Positions 45,346 through 54,341 are shown, counted from the first letter of the stretch. The stretch is DNA of 64,000 bases from JAMXLO01 sp963791495 (GCA_963791495.1 CAWBST010000013.1:310001-374000), one strand, 5' to 3'. Notes: a model not told the origin generated them from the letters alone. Numbers and translations are program-made.

Positions 45346-46188
45346 CTAGCGAAGAACGAATTCACCCTCGCCGTCAAACCCGATCGAGCCCTCTGTACAG
45401 CCTCCCGATTCGGCATTGCCGCGTCCGAAGTACGTGCTCAATCCAGATATCACAACTGGATCGTCAGAATACAGCATCATTCCAGATATCGTCAGGAGAC
45501 GGGGGCTGTTGAGATAAAGGCGCATTAGATTGTGGCCCTTCTTGTCATTTACGACCGTCGTACTGTAATTCGGTCTTGCAAACGACACCCGGGTGTCACC
45601 ATTCATCTGACGCATATTGTCAATGGCCCTGAATACCATATCTCCATTTTCGTCATACACCACAAGGGAAACGGATAATCCCTCGGGCTTTCTGTCCACC
45701 ATTATGACCGGCAGATGGCGGAACCAAAGCACCACATGGGGAAAGCTATGTACGACGACGGCATCGCTTCCTATCTTGACCACAAGGTCACTCTCAGTCG
45801 CCAGGGAGCCACATGAGATTGGCGGGTCCTTCTCCCCGGCCGGAAGCAACAGCCCTGTCGTGAGTGACAGCCGGTACTTCTCCTCATCGTCATACTTCTG
45901 CAGCAGATAGCTCACCGAGCCGATCAGCACGAACACCAGCAGCCAGAACCGCGTGAGCCCACTCCGATCGGGCAGAGTCACAATCCAGCAAGCGAGCATG
46001 AGCGCGCCGAGCATGACCACGATGGCGCCGGCGGTGAAGCGATGGTCCGAAATCAGATCGAACCCGGCCACCGAGAATATCGCCGCCGGGGCCAAGGAGT
46101 AATGCGAATGGAATGCTTCGCGGAAAGCCCGTCCCCACCACGCCAGGCTCAGACCGCGTGCCGCTCCCCGCAATGCCACCTCAATCAT
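45346..46188 (-). CDS. membrane hypothetical protein
   Basis: A 280-residue protein with two or three hydrophobic segments in the first 95 residues (GAIVVMLGALMLACWIV and FWLLVFVLIGSVSYLL). A soluble beta-rich part follows (VVVHSFPHVVLWF, VSLVVYDENGDMVF). No family is recognised. The ATG at 46188 has AGAGGA. Last of three same-strand genes after the TAXI protein, separated by 41 bp from its upstream neighbour, so probably co-transcribed. Confidence 0.7.
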   Translation of the reverse strand: MIEVALRGAARGLSLAWWGRAFREAFHSHYSLAPAAIFSVAGFDLISDHRFTAGAIVVMLGALMLACWIVTLPDRSGLTRFWLLVFVLIGSVSYLLQKYDDEEKYRLSLTTGLLLPAGEKDPPISCGSLATESDLVVKIGSDAVVVHSFPHVVLWFRHLPVIMVDRKPEGLSVSLVVYDENGDMVFRAIDNMRQMNGDTRVSFARPNYSTTVVNDKKGHNLMRLYLNSPRLLTISGMMLYSDDPVVISGLSTYFGRGNAESGGCTEGSIGFDGEGEFVLR

Positions 46189-46229
46189 GTGGCGATCCTC
46201 TGGCAGCGACCTCTGCGCCGCCGCTCGGT

Positions 46230-47090
46230 TCAGTTGGTGGACCGCGCCAACGTCCGCAGCGACGCCTCGGCATCAGGGTCCCCAAGAGCGGCGGCCTTAT
46301 GGTACCACAGCATCGCCGACGCCGGGTCGGGTTTCAAACCGACCACGAGCAGCGTCGGCAAGTAAGCAGGATCGAAGGTTCTGGCGAGTGCCATGGCTGC
46401 TGCGGCGTTTCCGGCATTGGCGGCAACCTCGTAGAACTTGCGCGCAGCCGATATGTCCTTGATCGCCAGCATCGCATCCCCGTGGTGGGCGAATGAGGTA
46501 GCCATCGCCTGGTCCGCCGCAGTCGGCGCGTTTGTCGACAGGCGCACAATTTTGGCGGTGCCGGCATCCGGCTCGGCGCGGGCGGTGACAGGTGTAACGC
46601 CTGAGGGACTCGCGGTGACTGCCGGCGCATCGCTCTCCACGAGCGGCTTCGCAGCCGCTGCCTGATAGCCCGACAACGGCGACCCGCGCGCCAGCAATTC
46701 ATGCGCCAGGCCCGCGAACAGCTTGAGATCAAGCTCGACCGTTTCCCTGCCTGCTGCCCGTTCCTCGGCCACGCGGGTCGTCACCCGCTCGACAAAATCC
46801 GCCAGGGCGCGGTGCGTCCCAGGCGAGGCAGCCTCCGTTCTTTCGATCACGCTCTGCCACGTCAGCAACGCATTGTCGCTGGGAGGTGTCGCGGTGTGAC
46901 CATCGGCAATCTGTCTCTCGACCTTGAGCAACAGTGCCTCGCATTCATGATCGGCCTGCGTCGCCGCGATGGACGGTGGGGTTCCCCGGCTGTCGGGCGC
47001 CGCGAAGGACGTGCCCGCCGCCAACAGAAAGCAGCCCCCGAGCGCCATGAGCGCCCGGGACGATCCACTTCGCCGCCGGTGTCCCGGCAC
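46230..47090 (-). CDS. exported protein with Sel1/TPR-like C-terminus
   Basis: About 286 residues. GTG at 47090, two bases after the TAXI gene's stop. It has an Arg-rich n-region and a hydrophobic signal (LMALGGCFLLAAGTSFAA), a helical middle, and a C-terminal repeat part (AARKFYEVAANAGNAAAAMALA, SAMLWYHKAAALGDPDAEA) typical of Sel1-like repeats. Such repeats mediate protein contacts, often in the periplasm. The frame is open to 47330, but the upstream part is the shadow of the TAXI gene. Confidence 0.78.
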   Translation of the reverse strand: MPGHRRRSGSSRALMALGGCFLLAAGTSFAAPDSRGTPPSIAATQADHECEALLLKVERQIADGHTATPPSDNALLTWQSVIERTEAASPGTHRALADFVERVTTRVAEERAAGRETVELDLKLFAGLAHELLARGSPLSGYQAAAAKPLVESDAPAVTASPSGVTPVTARAEPDAGTAKIVRLSTNAPTAADQAMATSFAHHGDAMLAIKDISAARKFYEVAANAGNAAAAMALARTFDPAYLPTLLVVGLKPDPASAMLWYHKAAALGDPDAEASLRTLARSTN

Positions 47091-47092
47091 GG

Positions 47093-48190
47093 CTAGCGCC
47101 TTACCGATCGCTGCTTGTCCCAGCTGAGGAACTGCTGGAACAGGGCTTCCTTCGCCGCAGGCGTCAACGCGCCGCTCCCCTCGGGGCTGGTCTGCGACAG
47201 GAAGCTGTTGAACCGCGCCTGCGTCACGCCGTCGGCGGTGCCGGCCGCCGTCTGCTGCACCAGCCAGTCCTGTGCCGCCTGGAAGCGCGTCCAGCCAGGC
47301 ACCTGAGCGGAGAGGTTCACCTCGCGCCACTTGGGATGGCGCGGCGGCTGCTGGAACTGATCGAACTTGCTGAAGAAGGCGTCCACGAACCGCGCCACCT
47401 TGTTGTACCGCTCCGAGTGCGGTTGCCAGGCGAACACGGCCATGACGTCGCCGACGGCAATCGTCGGCACCGTCGCGCCTTCCGCTACGAGCCTGGGATA
47501 GTTGTCGTGCGTGAAACGGTCCGGCAGATACGTCTGGGCAAGGGTTGGGTTGAGCTCCAAGGGCAGGAAATGGATGCCGCTGTCGGATGATACATCGGAC
47601 AACAGCGGCATCGGTGCGCCGGCAACCTGGATGATCGCGGCGATGTCGCCGTTCTTCAGCAGCTGCACGCCGTTGACCTGCTTCTCGTGCTCGAGCTTCG
47701 CCTTGATGCCGAACGCATCGAGCAGGATCTCGGCGGTCATCGCGGAACCGCTGCCGATGACGTCGACGTTGACGCGCTGACCGTTCAGGTCCTCGAGCTT
47801 CGCGATATCCTTGCGGACGAGGATATGGACCTCTTCATCGTACAGCTTGGCAATGTAGCGGATCTTCTGCGTGAGACCGGGGAACATGTTGTGCTGCTGC
47901 GCATAAGTCAGCGCATCGGCCTGAACGAAGCCGACGTCCACGCCCCTGAGGTACAGAATGTCGGAAAGGTTCTGCAGCGACCCCTTGCCTAATGTCGGCA
48001 GCACACGCAGCGCGTCGTCATCGAGGATCGTCAGGTCCGCGCCGGTCCTCGCGTAGGTGCCACCTTCCATCCCGGTGATCACGCCAACCGTGCCCTGGTT
48101 GGCACGCATGGCCTGCTCGGCTGACAGCTGTTGCGCCACGGCGGCGCCAGTCGATACGACGAAAATGATTGCTGCGATGACTTGCCGCAT
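47093..48190 (-). CDS. TAXI family TRAP-type solute-binding protein
   Basis: About 365 residues. The ATG at 48190 has AGGAGGG. Signal peptide (VIAAIIFVVSTGAAVAQ) indicates export. TAXI features are VGVITGMEGGTYAR, TLGKGSLQNLSDILYLRGVDVGFVQAD, and LNGQRVNVDVIGSGSAMTAEILL. It binds a solute, often a dicarboxylate or amino acid, for delivery to a DctM-type permease. No TRAP permease gene is in the window, so it is an orphan here, followed instead by a Sel1-like and a membrane protein. Confidence 0.9.
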   Translation of the reverse strand: MRQVIAAIIFVVSTGAAVAQQLSAEQAMRANQGTVGVITGMEGGTYARTGADLTILDDDALRVLPTLGKGSLQNLSDILYLRGVDVGFVQADALTYAQQHNMFPGLTQKIRYIAKLYDEEVHILVRKDIAKLEDLNGQRVNVDVIGSGSAMTAEILLDAFGIKAKLEHEKQVNGVQLLKNGDIAAIIQVAGAPMPLLSDVSSDSGIHFLPLELNPTLAQTYLPDRFTHDNYPRLVAEGATVPTIAVGDVMAVFAWQPHSERYNKVARFVDAFFSKFDQFQQPPRHPKWREVNLSAQVPGWTRFQAAQDWLVQQTAAGTADGVTQARFNSFLSQTSPEGSGALTPAAKEALFQQFLSWDKQRSVRR

Positions 48191-48437
48191 GAACCCTCCT
48201 TCGATCGGAGCCGAGTGGCATTGGCAATCGTGCGGCGCTACCAGAGGTAGCTTCGCAGCCACGATCCTCAGCTCCTGATAGATCCCTCACAAGCGTGATA
48301 TGCCGGTAACGATGCCGTTATACCGGCGTCATCCGGCCTTGACTATAATTCTTATGACCAGGGCGAGAAGAATCTGGCGACACGGCATGCCACCGATCGT
48401 CAGGGGCTCGTAGGCCTGAAAGCGGCGATCCTGACGG

Positions 48438-48890
48438 CTAGCCCAAAAACGCGGCGACCGCCGGATTTGCCTTCAGCGCCGCCAGTTCCTGCTCGCTGGG
48501 CAGCTGCGGCCGGTCGCGCATGGCGTTCACCATGCACAGAAAGCCCAGAGGCTCGCCGTCGGTGGCGCGGAACTGGTGCCACGTCCAGGACGGGATGGTG
48601 ACGAGGTCGAACGGCTTCACCGGCCGCACCTCCTCGCCGACCAGGCACTGGCCCTGGCCGCGCAGGATCATCACTGCATGCACGTGTTCGTGGCGCTCCA
48701 GCGTCGAATACCCGCCGGGCGCCATCTCGAAGTAGCGCAGCTCGCAGCCCAGCGTCGCCTCGGCGAACAGCACCTGGCGCGAGATCGCCTTGAACGGCGC
48801 CGCACCTTCTTCCTTGTAGGGCAGGCAGGTCACCTCGTCCCACCGGTAGTCGTGAAACGCGCGGAACGGGGTCTGCTCTTCAATGTCCAT
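48438..48890 (-). CDS. cupin domain protein adjacent to the RuBisCO-like gene
   Basis: A 150-residue cupin. Metal-binding motif 1 includes H67 and H69 (LERHEHVHAVMILRGQG) and motif 2 ends with H105 (VTIPSWTWHQF). The ATG at 48890 is six bases after the RuBisCO-like gene's stop, so they are co-transcribed. In Rhodospirillum rubrum a RuBisCO-like isomerase works with a cupin enzyme in a methylthioadenosine-to-isoprenoid route. That pairing is the main hint here, but equivalence is inference. Confidence 0.85.
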   Translation of the reverse strand: MDIEEQTPFRAFHDYRWDEVTCLPYKEEGAAPFKAISRQVLFAEATLGCELRYFEMAPGGYSTLERHEHVHAVMILRGQGQCLVGEEVRPVKPFDLVTIPSWTWHQFRATDGEPLGFLCMVNAMRDRPQLPSEQELAALKANPAVAAFLG

Positions 48891-48896
48891 GGACCG

Positions 48897-49997
48897 TCAC
48901 CGATAGCTGTGCTGCGCGACCGCGCGAGTGAACGCGGCGGTCTCCTCGGCCAGCCGCTCGCGCGCGGCGAGCAGGCTGCCGCCGATCAGCAACATCGCGT
49001 CCGGTCCATAGAAGTCAAGCATCTCCGGCACGCGCTCCAAGGTCATGCCGCCGGCAGGCACCGGCACGCTGGGGCGAATGCCGTCCCACGCCGCGCGCGC
49101 CTGTTCGGCAAGCCGCCGGCAGGTCTCCGGCGTATAGCCAAACCGCCCGCCGTGATTGGGGAAGATCACCGCATCCGCCCCCAGCAGGCGGAACAGCTTG
49201 CCGATCAGCAGGTCCGGCGCGATCCGTGCAGCGCCCCCCATGGTGGGATGCGCGAGGAACGCCACGTCCGGATGGCGTCTCACCAATGTCTGCATCGTCG
49301 CCCACCCGGCGATCATCGGCGCAATGAGGACCGTGTCGATGCCATGCCCACGGGCCACGTCGATCTGCCGGCGCATCGCATCGAGGTCGCCCGACAGGCT
49401 GGGCACATACCGCGTGCGACCCACCGCGCCGGCAATCGCCGCGACCCTCTCGGCGAATGGCGAATACTCCTGGTCCGCCAGGCCGTGGTCATCCTTGATG
49501 AAGTCGATGCCGCCGCGTGCGAACTGCTCCGCCAGCTGCGCCAGCCGCGCCGGCGGCACTCCCTGCGGCTTGAGCGCCGAGCAGGTGAGCGCCCGACCGA
49601 ACGCGCCGGCGCGGCGGCGCATTCCGTCGATGCCGCTGTTCGGACCGCCGAACGCGGCGGCGAGATCGGCCGGGATGTCCACGTCCAGCAGCACGACATC
49701 CTCGTGCAGCGAGGTATTGCCGAACACCATGTTGAGGAACTGCCCGGCCTCCAGCCCGGTGGTGGCGGTGGCGAGGCCGACACGCACCTCGAACACCCCG
49801 CTGCCGCGGTCCTCGATACCTTCCACGCGCCCCACGATGTCGCGCAGGATCTCCGGCTCGACGATGGCGGGGACCGGCATCTCCACGCTCTGCTCGACCG
49901 CGATCGCTTCGGCGCGTGCGCCGATGGAGGTGGCATCCGACCGGATACGATATGTGGCGGTGAAGCGCGCTGTCATATCCGGCGAACGATAGGGCAT
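48897..49997 (-). CDS. RuBisCO-like protein (form IV)
   Basis: About 366 residues of the RuBisCO large-subunit fold. Active-site elements: ALKPQGV with Lys143 (K175 equivalent) and GGIDFIKDDHG with Lys168 and Asp170, but His171 replaces the metal-binding Glu of true RuBisCO. Later loops read FLAHPTMGG and FPNHGGRFGY, and loop 6 Lys is not evident. So not a CO2-fixing enzyme; more likely an isomerase or decarboxylase. The ATG at 49997 is chosen for its AGGTGAG site; 49976 is an alternative. It forms an operon with the cupin. Confidence 0.88.
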   Translation of the reverse strand: MPYRSPDMTARFTATYRIRSDATSIGARAEAIAVEQSVEMPVPAIVEPEILRDIVGRVEGIEDRGSGVFEVRVGLATATTGLEAGQFLNMVFGNTSLHEDVVLLDVDIPADLAAAFGGPNSGIDGMRRRAGAFGRALTCSALKPQGVPPARLAQLAEQFARGGIDFIKDDHGLADQEYSPFAERVAAIAGAVGRTRYVPSLSGDLDAMRRQIDVARGHGIDTVLIAPMIAGWATMQTLVRRHPDVAFLAHPTMGGAARIAPDLLIGKLFRLLGADAVIFPNHGGRFGYTPETCRRLAEQARAAWDGIRPSVPVPAGGMTLERVPEMLDFYGPDAMLLIGGSLLAARERLAEETAAFTRAVAQHSYR

Positions 49998-50100
49998 CGG
50001 TCGCTCACCTGCCACGCAGCCCAGCGCCAGCCCGCGGGGGTAAGCCTGTCGGATGCATGGATAGCACCGACAGGCCCCTGATAAGCCAGGTTGCCCGATC

Positions 50101-50319
50101 TTAGCTCGGACCTGCCATCGCCTTCACGTCGGAAGCAGTCAGCGGTTTGCCCCCGATCGCCCATTCCCCGCTTTCGATCTCTTGCACGCGCACCCAGGTG
50201 ACCGGCCGCATGGACTCGCCCTCCACCGTAACCATCGCGTCGGTGACCTTCTGGATCATCTGCTTCTTCTGATCCGGAGTGAAAACTCCCCTGATCAGCT
50301 GGATATCAACGAGCGGCAT
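50101..50319 (-). CDS. 4-oxalocrotonate tautomerase family protein
   Basis: A 72-residue tautomerase with the catalytic N-terminal Pro after Met (MPLVDIQLIRG), FTPDQKKQMIQKVTDAM and the VRVQEIESGEWAIGG segment of the family. Acts on keto-enol tautomers. ATG at 50319 with GAAGGGAA. About 100 bp upstream of the RuBisCO-like gene on the same strand, so it may be the operon's first gene, with a promoter facing the HxlR regulator. Confidence 0.88.
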   Translation of the reverse strand: MPLVDIQLIRGVFTPDQKKQMIQKVTDAMVTVEGESMRPVTWVRVQEIESGEWAIGGKPLTASDVKAMAGPS

Positions 50320-50396
50320 AGGGAATTCCCTTCGTCATGATCCGAGCCAGGATTGGCTCGGTGCCGCACCCTATGTGCGCCCCGAGCGGCGACGTA

Positions 50397-50435
50397 AGTT
50401 CAGCAACTGAATCGGCGTGATACAAAAACTGAACT
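50397..50435. promoter_or_regulatory. inverted repeat AGTTCAG-N25-CTGAACT, candidate HxlR operator
   Basis: Perfect 7-bp arms at 50397-50403 and 50429-50435, with centres 32 bp apart (about three helical turns), in the 189-bp divergent region between the tautomerase and HxlR genes. HxlR-type dimers bind such paired sites and commonly regulate a divergent gene. Confidence 0.45.
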
Positions 50436-50508
50436 AGCCGAACGTGTCTGGCTTCCCCTAAACCAAGGCTGCATCGACGATCGTGCCAATACACCGCCGG
50501 AGGGAACC

Positions 50509-51207
50509 ATGACGCAGGGCAGCTACAAGCAATTCTGTCCGGTCGCGATGGCCGCGGAAATCCTGTGCACCCGCTGGACCGTGGTGCTGCTGCGCGAACT
50601 CATGGCTGGCTCGACGCGGTTCAACGAGCTTCGCCGCGGGGTGCCGCGGATGTCACCGGCACTTCTGTCGCAGCGGCTGAAAGAGTTGGAGGCCGCCGGC
50701 ATCGTCGAACGCCAGGCATCCGATACCGAGCCCGGCGTGTTCGAATATCGCCTGACCGATGCCGGCCGGGAGCTCAATCCCGTGGTGGAAGCCTTCGGCA
50801 TTTGGGGACAGCGCTGGGTGGCAACCGAGCTCTCGCTGCAGCATCTCGACGTTTCGCTGTTGATGTGGGACATGCGCCGCAACCTCGATACAACGCCAAT
50901 GCCAAAGGCGCGCCGCGTGATCCAGTTTCGCTACCCGGAGCTGCCGCCGGCGCAGCGTACCTGGTGGCTCCTGGTGGACCCGGCGGCCGCGGTGGATCTC
51001 TGCTCGGTCGATCCCGGTTTCGACGTCGATCTCTATGTCTCGACCGATCTGCGCACGATGACGGCCATCTGGATGGGTCTCGACACGGTGCGCGATGCGC
51101 GCAGAACCGAACGGTTGATGCTGACCGGCGATCGCCAGTTGATCTCCGACATGCAGGCCTGGCTTGGTCTCAGTCCTTTCGCCAAGCAGGTTAAAGTCGC
51201 AGCCTGA
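50509..51207 (+). CDS. HxlR family transcriptional regulator
   Basis: A 232-residue DNA-binding protein. Residues 15-105 are the HxlR winged helix (ILCTRWTVVLLRELMAG, RRGVPRMSPALLSQRLKELE, YRLTDAGREL). An additional 110-residue C-terminal domain of SCP2-like character (PPAQRTWWLLVDPAAAVDL, LRTMTAIWMG) may bind a hydrophobic ligand. ATG at 50509 with GGAGGGA. Divergent from the tautomerase/RuBisCO-like/cupin genes, which it probably controls. Confidence 0.88.
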   Translation: MTQGSYKQFCPVAMAAEILCTRWTVVLLRELMAGSTRFNELRRGVPRMSPALLSQRLKELEAAGIVERQASDTEPGVFEYRLTDAGRELNPVVEAFGIWGQRWVATELSLQHLDVSLLMWDMRRNLDTTPMPKARRVIQFRYPELPPAQRTWWLLVDPAAAVDLCSVDPGFDVDLYVSTDLRTMTAIWMGLDTVRDARRTERLMLTGDRQLISDMQAWLGLSPFAKQVKVAA

Positions 51208-51436
51208 CGAACCGAGCCGGTGCCAACACCGAATCTTTACGCTTATTTTCGCTGCTTCATGAACAGCATGGACAAAGAGCCTTCCCGGCAGTGATCCATC
51301 ATATGGTAGCGTGACCAGGTCCTGAGAACAGCGCTGTCCCAGCGCCAGAGATACGTGCTCGTAACCTGTGTAACGGTGCCAGCGAACCCGTTGGTCCCGA
51401 CCAATAATGTCAAGTAAGAAGGGGGACGACGCCAAT

Positions 51437-52543
51437 ATGGAACACGTCAATCATTCCGCAGTTCGCTCAATTGCCGGGCGCCGTAAGTTCCTGCGCATCG
51501 CCGCCTCGGGCGTTGCTGCTGTTCCGCTCGGCGCGATGGCGCCCGCCTCCTGGCGCGCAGACCGGTCGTCGTTGCTAGATGGGCTGGGCCGTGCGCCGAT
51601 CTGCCGCGTGGCGGCGGGCACGGATGCCGTTGCGCCAGGCGCCGCACCACGCGAAATCAAAATGGTCTGGAACAGCAGCTCGATCTGCACCGTGGGCGTG
51701 CCGGTCGCCGAGCAGCGCGGCTTCTTCGCCAAGCGCAATATCAAGATCGAGAAGGTCAACATTGCCGGCGCGGTGGACCAGCTGCTGGAGTCACTTGCGA
51801 GCGGCAAGGCGGACGCGGGTGCCGGAATGGCGTGGGGCTGGCTGAAGCCGCTTGAACAAGGCTTCGACGTCAAGCTGACGGCGGCGGTCCACGGCGGATG
51901 TATCCGCCTGCTCACCAACCGGGAGTCAGGCATCACGAGCATTACCGGCTTGAAGGGCAAGACCGTCGGGACGGCCAACATGGCAAGCCCCGACAAGATG
52001 TTCATGACCGTCCTGGCGGCGAAGCGCGGCGTCGATCCGGCCAGGGATATCGAATGGCGCGTCTACCCGCCCGATCTGCTTGGGATCGCATTGCAGAAGG
52101 GCGAGATCCAGGCGATCTCGAGCAACGATCCGATCGCCTCGATCATCCGCGACCGCGACCATCTCGTGGAGGTCACCAACAATCTGTCGGACGAATTCGC
52201 GACGCGCGCCTGCTGCGTGCTGGGCATCCGCGGCAGCCTGATCCGTGAGGAGCGTCCAGTGGCCGCCGCCATCACCGCCGCGCTGATGGAGGCGCAGGAA
52301 TGGGTGGCCGAGAACCCTGAAGGTGCCGCGGCGGTCTTCGCCGGGCTCAACAAGGTCGCCCCGCCGGAACAGTTGTCCGCGATGTTGCGCAGCCACACCC
52401 ATCACCACCATCTGGTAGGCGGTGACCTGAAGCAGGAAATCACGCTGTATGCTCAGGACCTGCGGCAGGCATCGGTATTGCGGCCGCGCACCGATCCGGC
52501 TCAGTTCGCCGACCAGGTCTGCGTCGACGTCCTCGCCGCGTGA
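51437..52543 (+). CDS. ABC transporter substrate-binding protein (NitT/TauT/SsuA type), Tat-exported
   Basis: About 368 residues. A twin-arginine signal (GRRKFLRIAASGVAAVPLGAMAP) directs folded export. The binding domain shows CTVGVPVAEQRGFFAKRNI, SLASGKADAGAGMAWGW and LKGKTVGTANMASPDKMF, as in NMT1/THI5-like binding proteins for sulfonates, nitrate or pyrimidines. Near the C-terminus lies an unusual SHTHHHHLVGG His cluster. ATG at 51437 with a GGGGGA site. Operon with permease (GTGA overlap) and ATPase. Confidence 0.9.
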   Translation: MEHVNHSAVRSIAGRRKFLRIAASGVAAVPLGAMAPASWRADRSSLLDGLGRAPICRVAAGTDAVAPGAAPREIKMVWNSSSICTVGVPVAEQRGFFAKRNIKIEKVNIAGAVDQLLESLASGKADAGAGMAWGWLKPLEQGFDVKLTAAVHGGCIRLLTNRESGITSITGLKGKTVGTANMASPDKMFMTVLAAKRGVDPARDIEWRVYPPDLLGIALQKGEIQAISSNDPIASIIRDRDHLVEVTNNLSDEFATRACCVLGIRGSLIREERPVAAAITAALMEAQEWVAENPEGAAAVFAGLNKVAPPEQLSAMLRSHTHHHHLVGGDLKQEITLYAQDLRQASVLRPRTDPAQFADQVCVDVLAA

Positions 52544-53550
52544 GGACACTGGCGCGGGCCGACCGGGTCGCCAGCGATGAAGCCGCTGACGCGATAGCAC
52601 GCGCTCCGCGCCACCGGATGTGGTGGTGCGGTGCGCTGGCAGCGCTCGCATGGCTGGCGATCGCCGTCTTCATCGAACTTTGGCCCGACGTGGGCGACGT
52701 CGGGCCGACCGGGTTGCTGGCCGGCTGCATGGCGGCTGCCGGCTTCGCTCTGCTTGGTGCATCGGTCGCAAGCCCCTGGCTCGATCTCCCAAAGCTGTTC
52801 CGCGCCGGTCCATGGCTGGTCGTGCTGCCACTGCTGCTCGGAGTGTGGGAGCTTGCGTCGGCGAAGCTCAACCTGCTGCCGCGCCCGTTCTTCGCCGCAC
52901 CGCAGTCGCTGCTCGAGGTATATACCGAGGACTGGCCGCGCCTTGGCGAGAGCACTTACCACTCAGTCATGCTGCTGGCGACCGGCTACGTGATCGGCGC
53001 ATCGCTCGGCTTCATCAGTGGTGTCGCGATCGGCTGGTCGCGCGCCGTCGGCTACTGGGCGCATCCGGTGCTTCGCCTCGTCGGACCGTTGCCCGCGACC
53101 GCCTGGTTGCCGCTGTCGTTCTTCGTGTTTCCCTCGAGCTGGAGCGCCAGCGTATTCCTGATCGCGCTGGCCACCGGATTCCCGGTCACCGTCCTGACCT
53201 GGTCCGGCGTCGCGAGCGTCAACGCCGCCTATTACGACGTCGCCCGAACGCATGGCGCACGCCCGGCCTTCCTGATCCTCAAGGTCGCCATCCCGGCCGC
53301 GATGCCGTCGGTGTTCGTCGGGCTCTTCATGGGCCTCGGCGGATCGTTCGCTGTCCTGGTCGTGGCCGAGATGTTGGGCGTGAAGTCAGGCCTCGGCTGG
53401 TACCTGAGCTGGGCCCAGGGCTGGGCCGCCTATGCAAACATGTATGCGGCGCTGATCGTAATGGCGCTGATGTGCAGCGGCCTGATCACCCTGCTGTTCC
53501 GCCTGCGCGATCGGCTGCTGGCATGGCAGAAGGGCCTGCTGCGATGGTAG
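52540..53550 (+). CDS. ABC transporter permease
   Basis: A 336-residue inner-membrane permease of the binding-protein-dependent type, with two extra N-terminal hydrophobic helices before the core. The EAA-like coupling loop reads YYDVARTHGARPAFLILKVAIPAAMPS, and GVWELASAKLNLLPRPFF matches SsuC/TauC N-termini. GTG start at 52540 overlapping the binding-protein stop by four bases. The 3' end overlaps the ATPase start by seven bases. Confidence 0.92.
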   Translation: MRTLARADRVASDEAADAIARAPRHRMWWCGALAALAWLAIAVFIELWPDVGDVGPTGLLAGCMAAAGFALLGASVASPWLDLPKLFRAGPWLVVLPLLLGVWELASAKLNLLPRPFFAAPQSLLEVYTEDWPRLGESTYHSVMLLATGYVIGASLGFISGVAIGWSRAVGYWAHPVLRLVGPLPATAWLPLSFFVFPSSWSASVFLIALATGFPVTVLTWSGVASVNAAYYDVARTHGARPAFLILKVAIPAAMPSVFVGLFMGLGGSFAVLVVAEMLGVKSGLGWYLSWAQGWAAYANMYAALIVMALMCSGLITLLFRLRDRLLAWQKGLLRW

Positions 53551-54341
53551 TCGCGCAAGCCGAGCCCGCCGCGACCGACACTGTCCGTGGCCTGCCGATC
53601 GAGGCAATCCGCCTCAGCCACGACTTCGATATGCACGGACAGCATCTGCCGGTGCTCGATTGCATCGACATCTTCGCCGGCCCGGGCGAGTTCGTGGCAC
53701 TGCTCGGTCCCAGCGGCTGCGGCAAGACCACATTGCTGCGTCTCGTCGCAGGACTGGAACCACCGCGCAGCGGTCGCATCCTGGTGGACGGACGCGACAT
53801 CGACGGGCCGGATCCCTCGCGCATCATGGTGTTTCAGGACCCGACGCTCTACCCGTGGCGCACCGTCCGGCGCAACGTCGCCCTCGGGTTGGAGGCACGC
53901 AACGTCCTGCGTCCACACGACCGGCGGATCGACGATATGCTGCGCCTGGTCGGGCTCGAGGGCTTCAGCCACGCCTATCCGCATCAGCTTTCCGGCGGCA
54001 TGGCGCAGCGGGCGGCCCTGGCGCGTGCCCTGGTCAACAAGCCGGCGGTCATGCTGCTCGATGAGCCACTCGGCAAACTGGACAGCCTGACCCGCATCTC
54101 CATGCAGAGCGAACTCATGGACCTCTGGCAGCGCGAGCGCTTTACCGCGCTGCTGGTGACGCACGACATCGAGGAGGCATTGTTCCTCGCCAGCCGGGTC
54201 ATCGTGCTGAGCCAGCGGCCGGCACGCATCGTGGCCGAGATCATCGTCGATCTGCCTTATCCGCGGCATCGCAGCGACCAGCGGTTCACCGCTTTGCGGC
54301 GGGAGGCGTTGGCGCATCTGGGCCTCGCGGCAACGTGGTGA
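53544..54341 (+). CDS. ABC transporter ATP-binding protein
   Basis: A 265-residue nucleotide-binding subunit. Walker A GPSGCGKTT near residue 56, Q-loop VFQDPTLYPW, signature LSGGMAQRAALARAL, Walker B VMLLDEPLG, D-loop LDSLT, and H-loop VTHDIEEAL, all intact. SsuB/TauB-like. It overlaps the permease by seven bases and completes an importer whose substrate is unknown; sulfonate, taurine or nitrate-like compounds are typical of this class. Confidence 0.94.
   Translation: MVVAQAEPAATDTVRGLPIEAIRLSHDFDMHGQHLPVLDCIDIFAGPGEFVALLGPSGCGKTTLLRLVAGLEPPRSGRILVDGRDIDGPDPSRIMVFQDPTLYPWRTVRRNVALGLEARNVLRPHDRRIDDMLRLVGLEGFSHAYPHQLSGGMAQRAALARALVNKPAVMLLDEPLGKLDSLTRISMQSELMDLWQRERFTALLVTHDIEEALFLASRVIVLSQRPARIVAEIIVDLPYPRHRSDQRFTALRREALAHLGLAATW

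Noticed and set aside
48897..49997. True RuBisCO large subunit
   Set aside because: The metal-binding Glu is His, loop-6 Lys is not evident, the protein is about 100 residues shorter, and no small subunit or carboxysome gene is present.
48576..50081. 501-codon plus-strand frame
   Set aside because: Antisense of the cupin and RuBisCO-like genes; no ribosome-binding site or motif.
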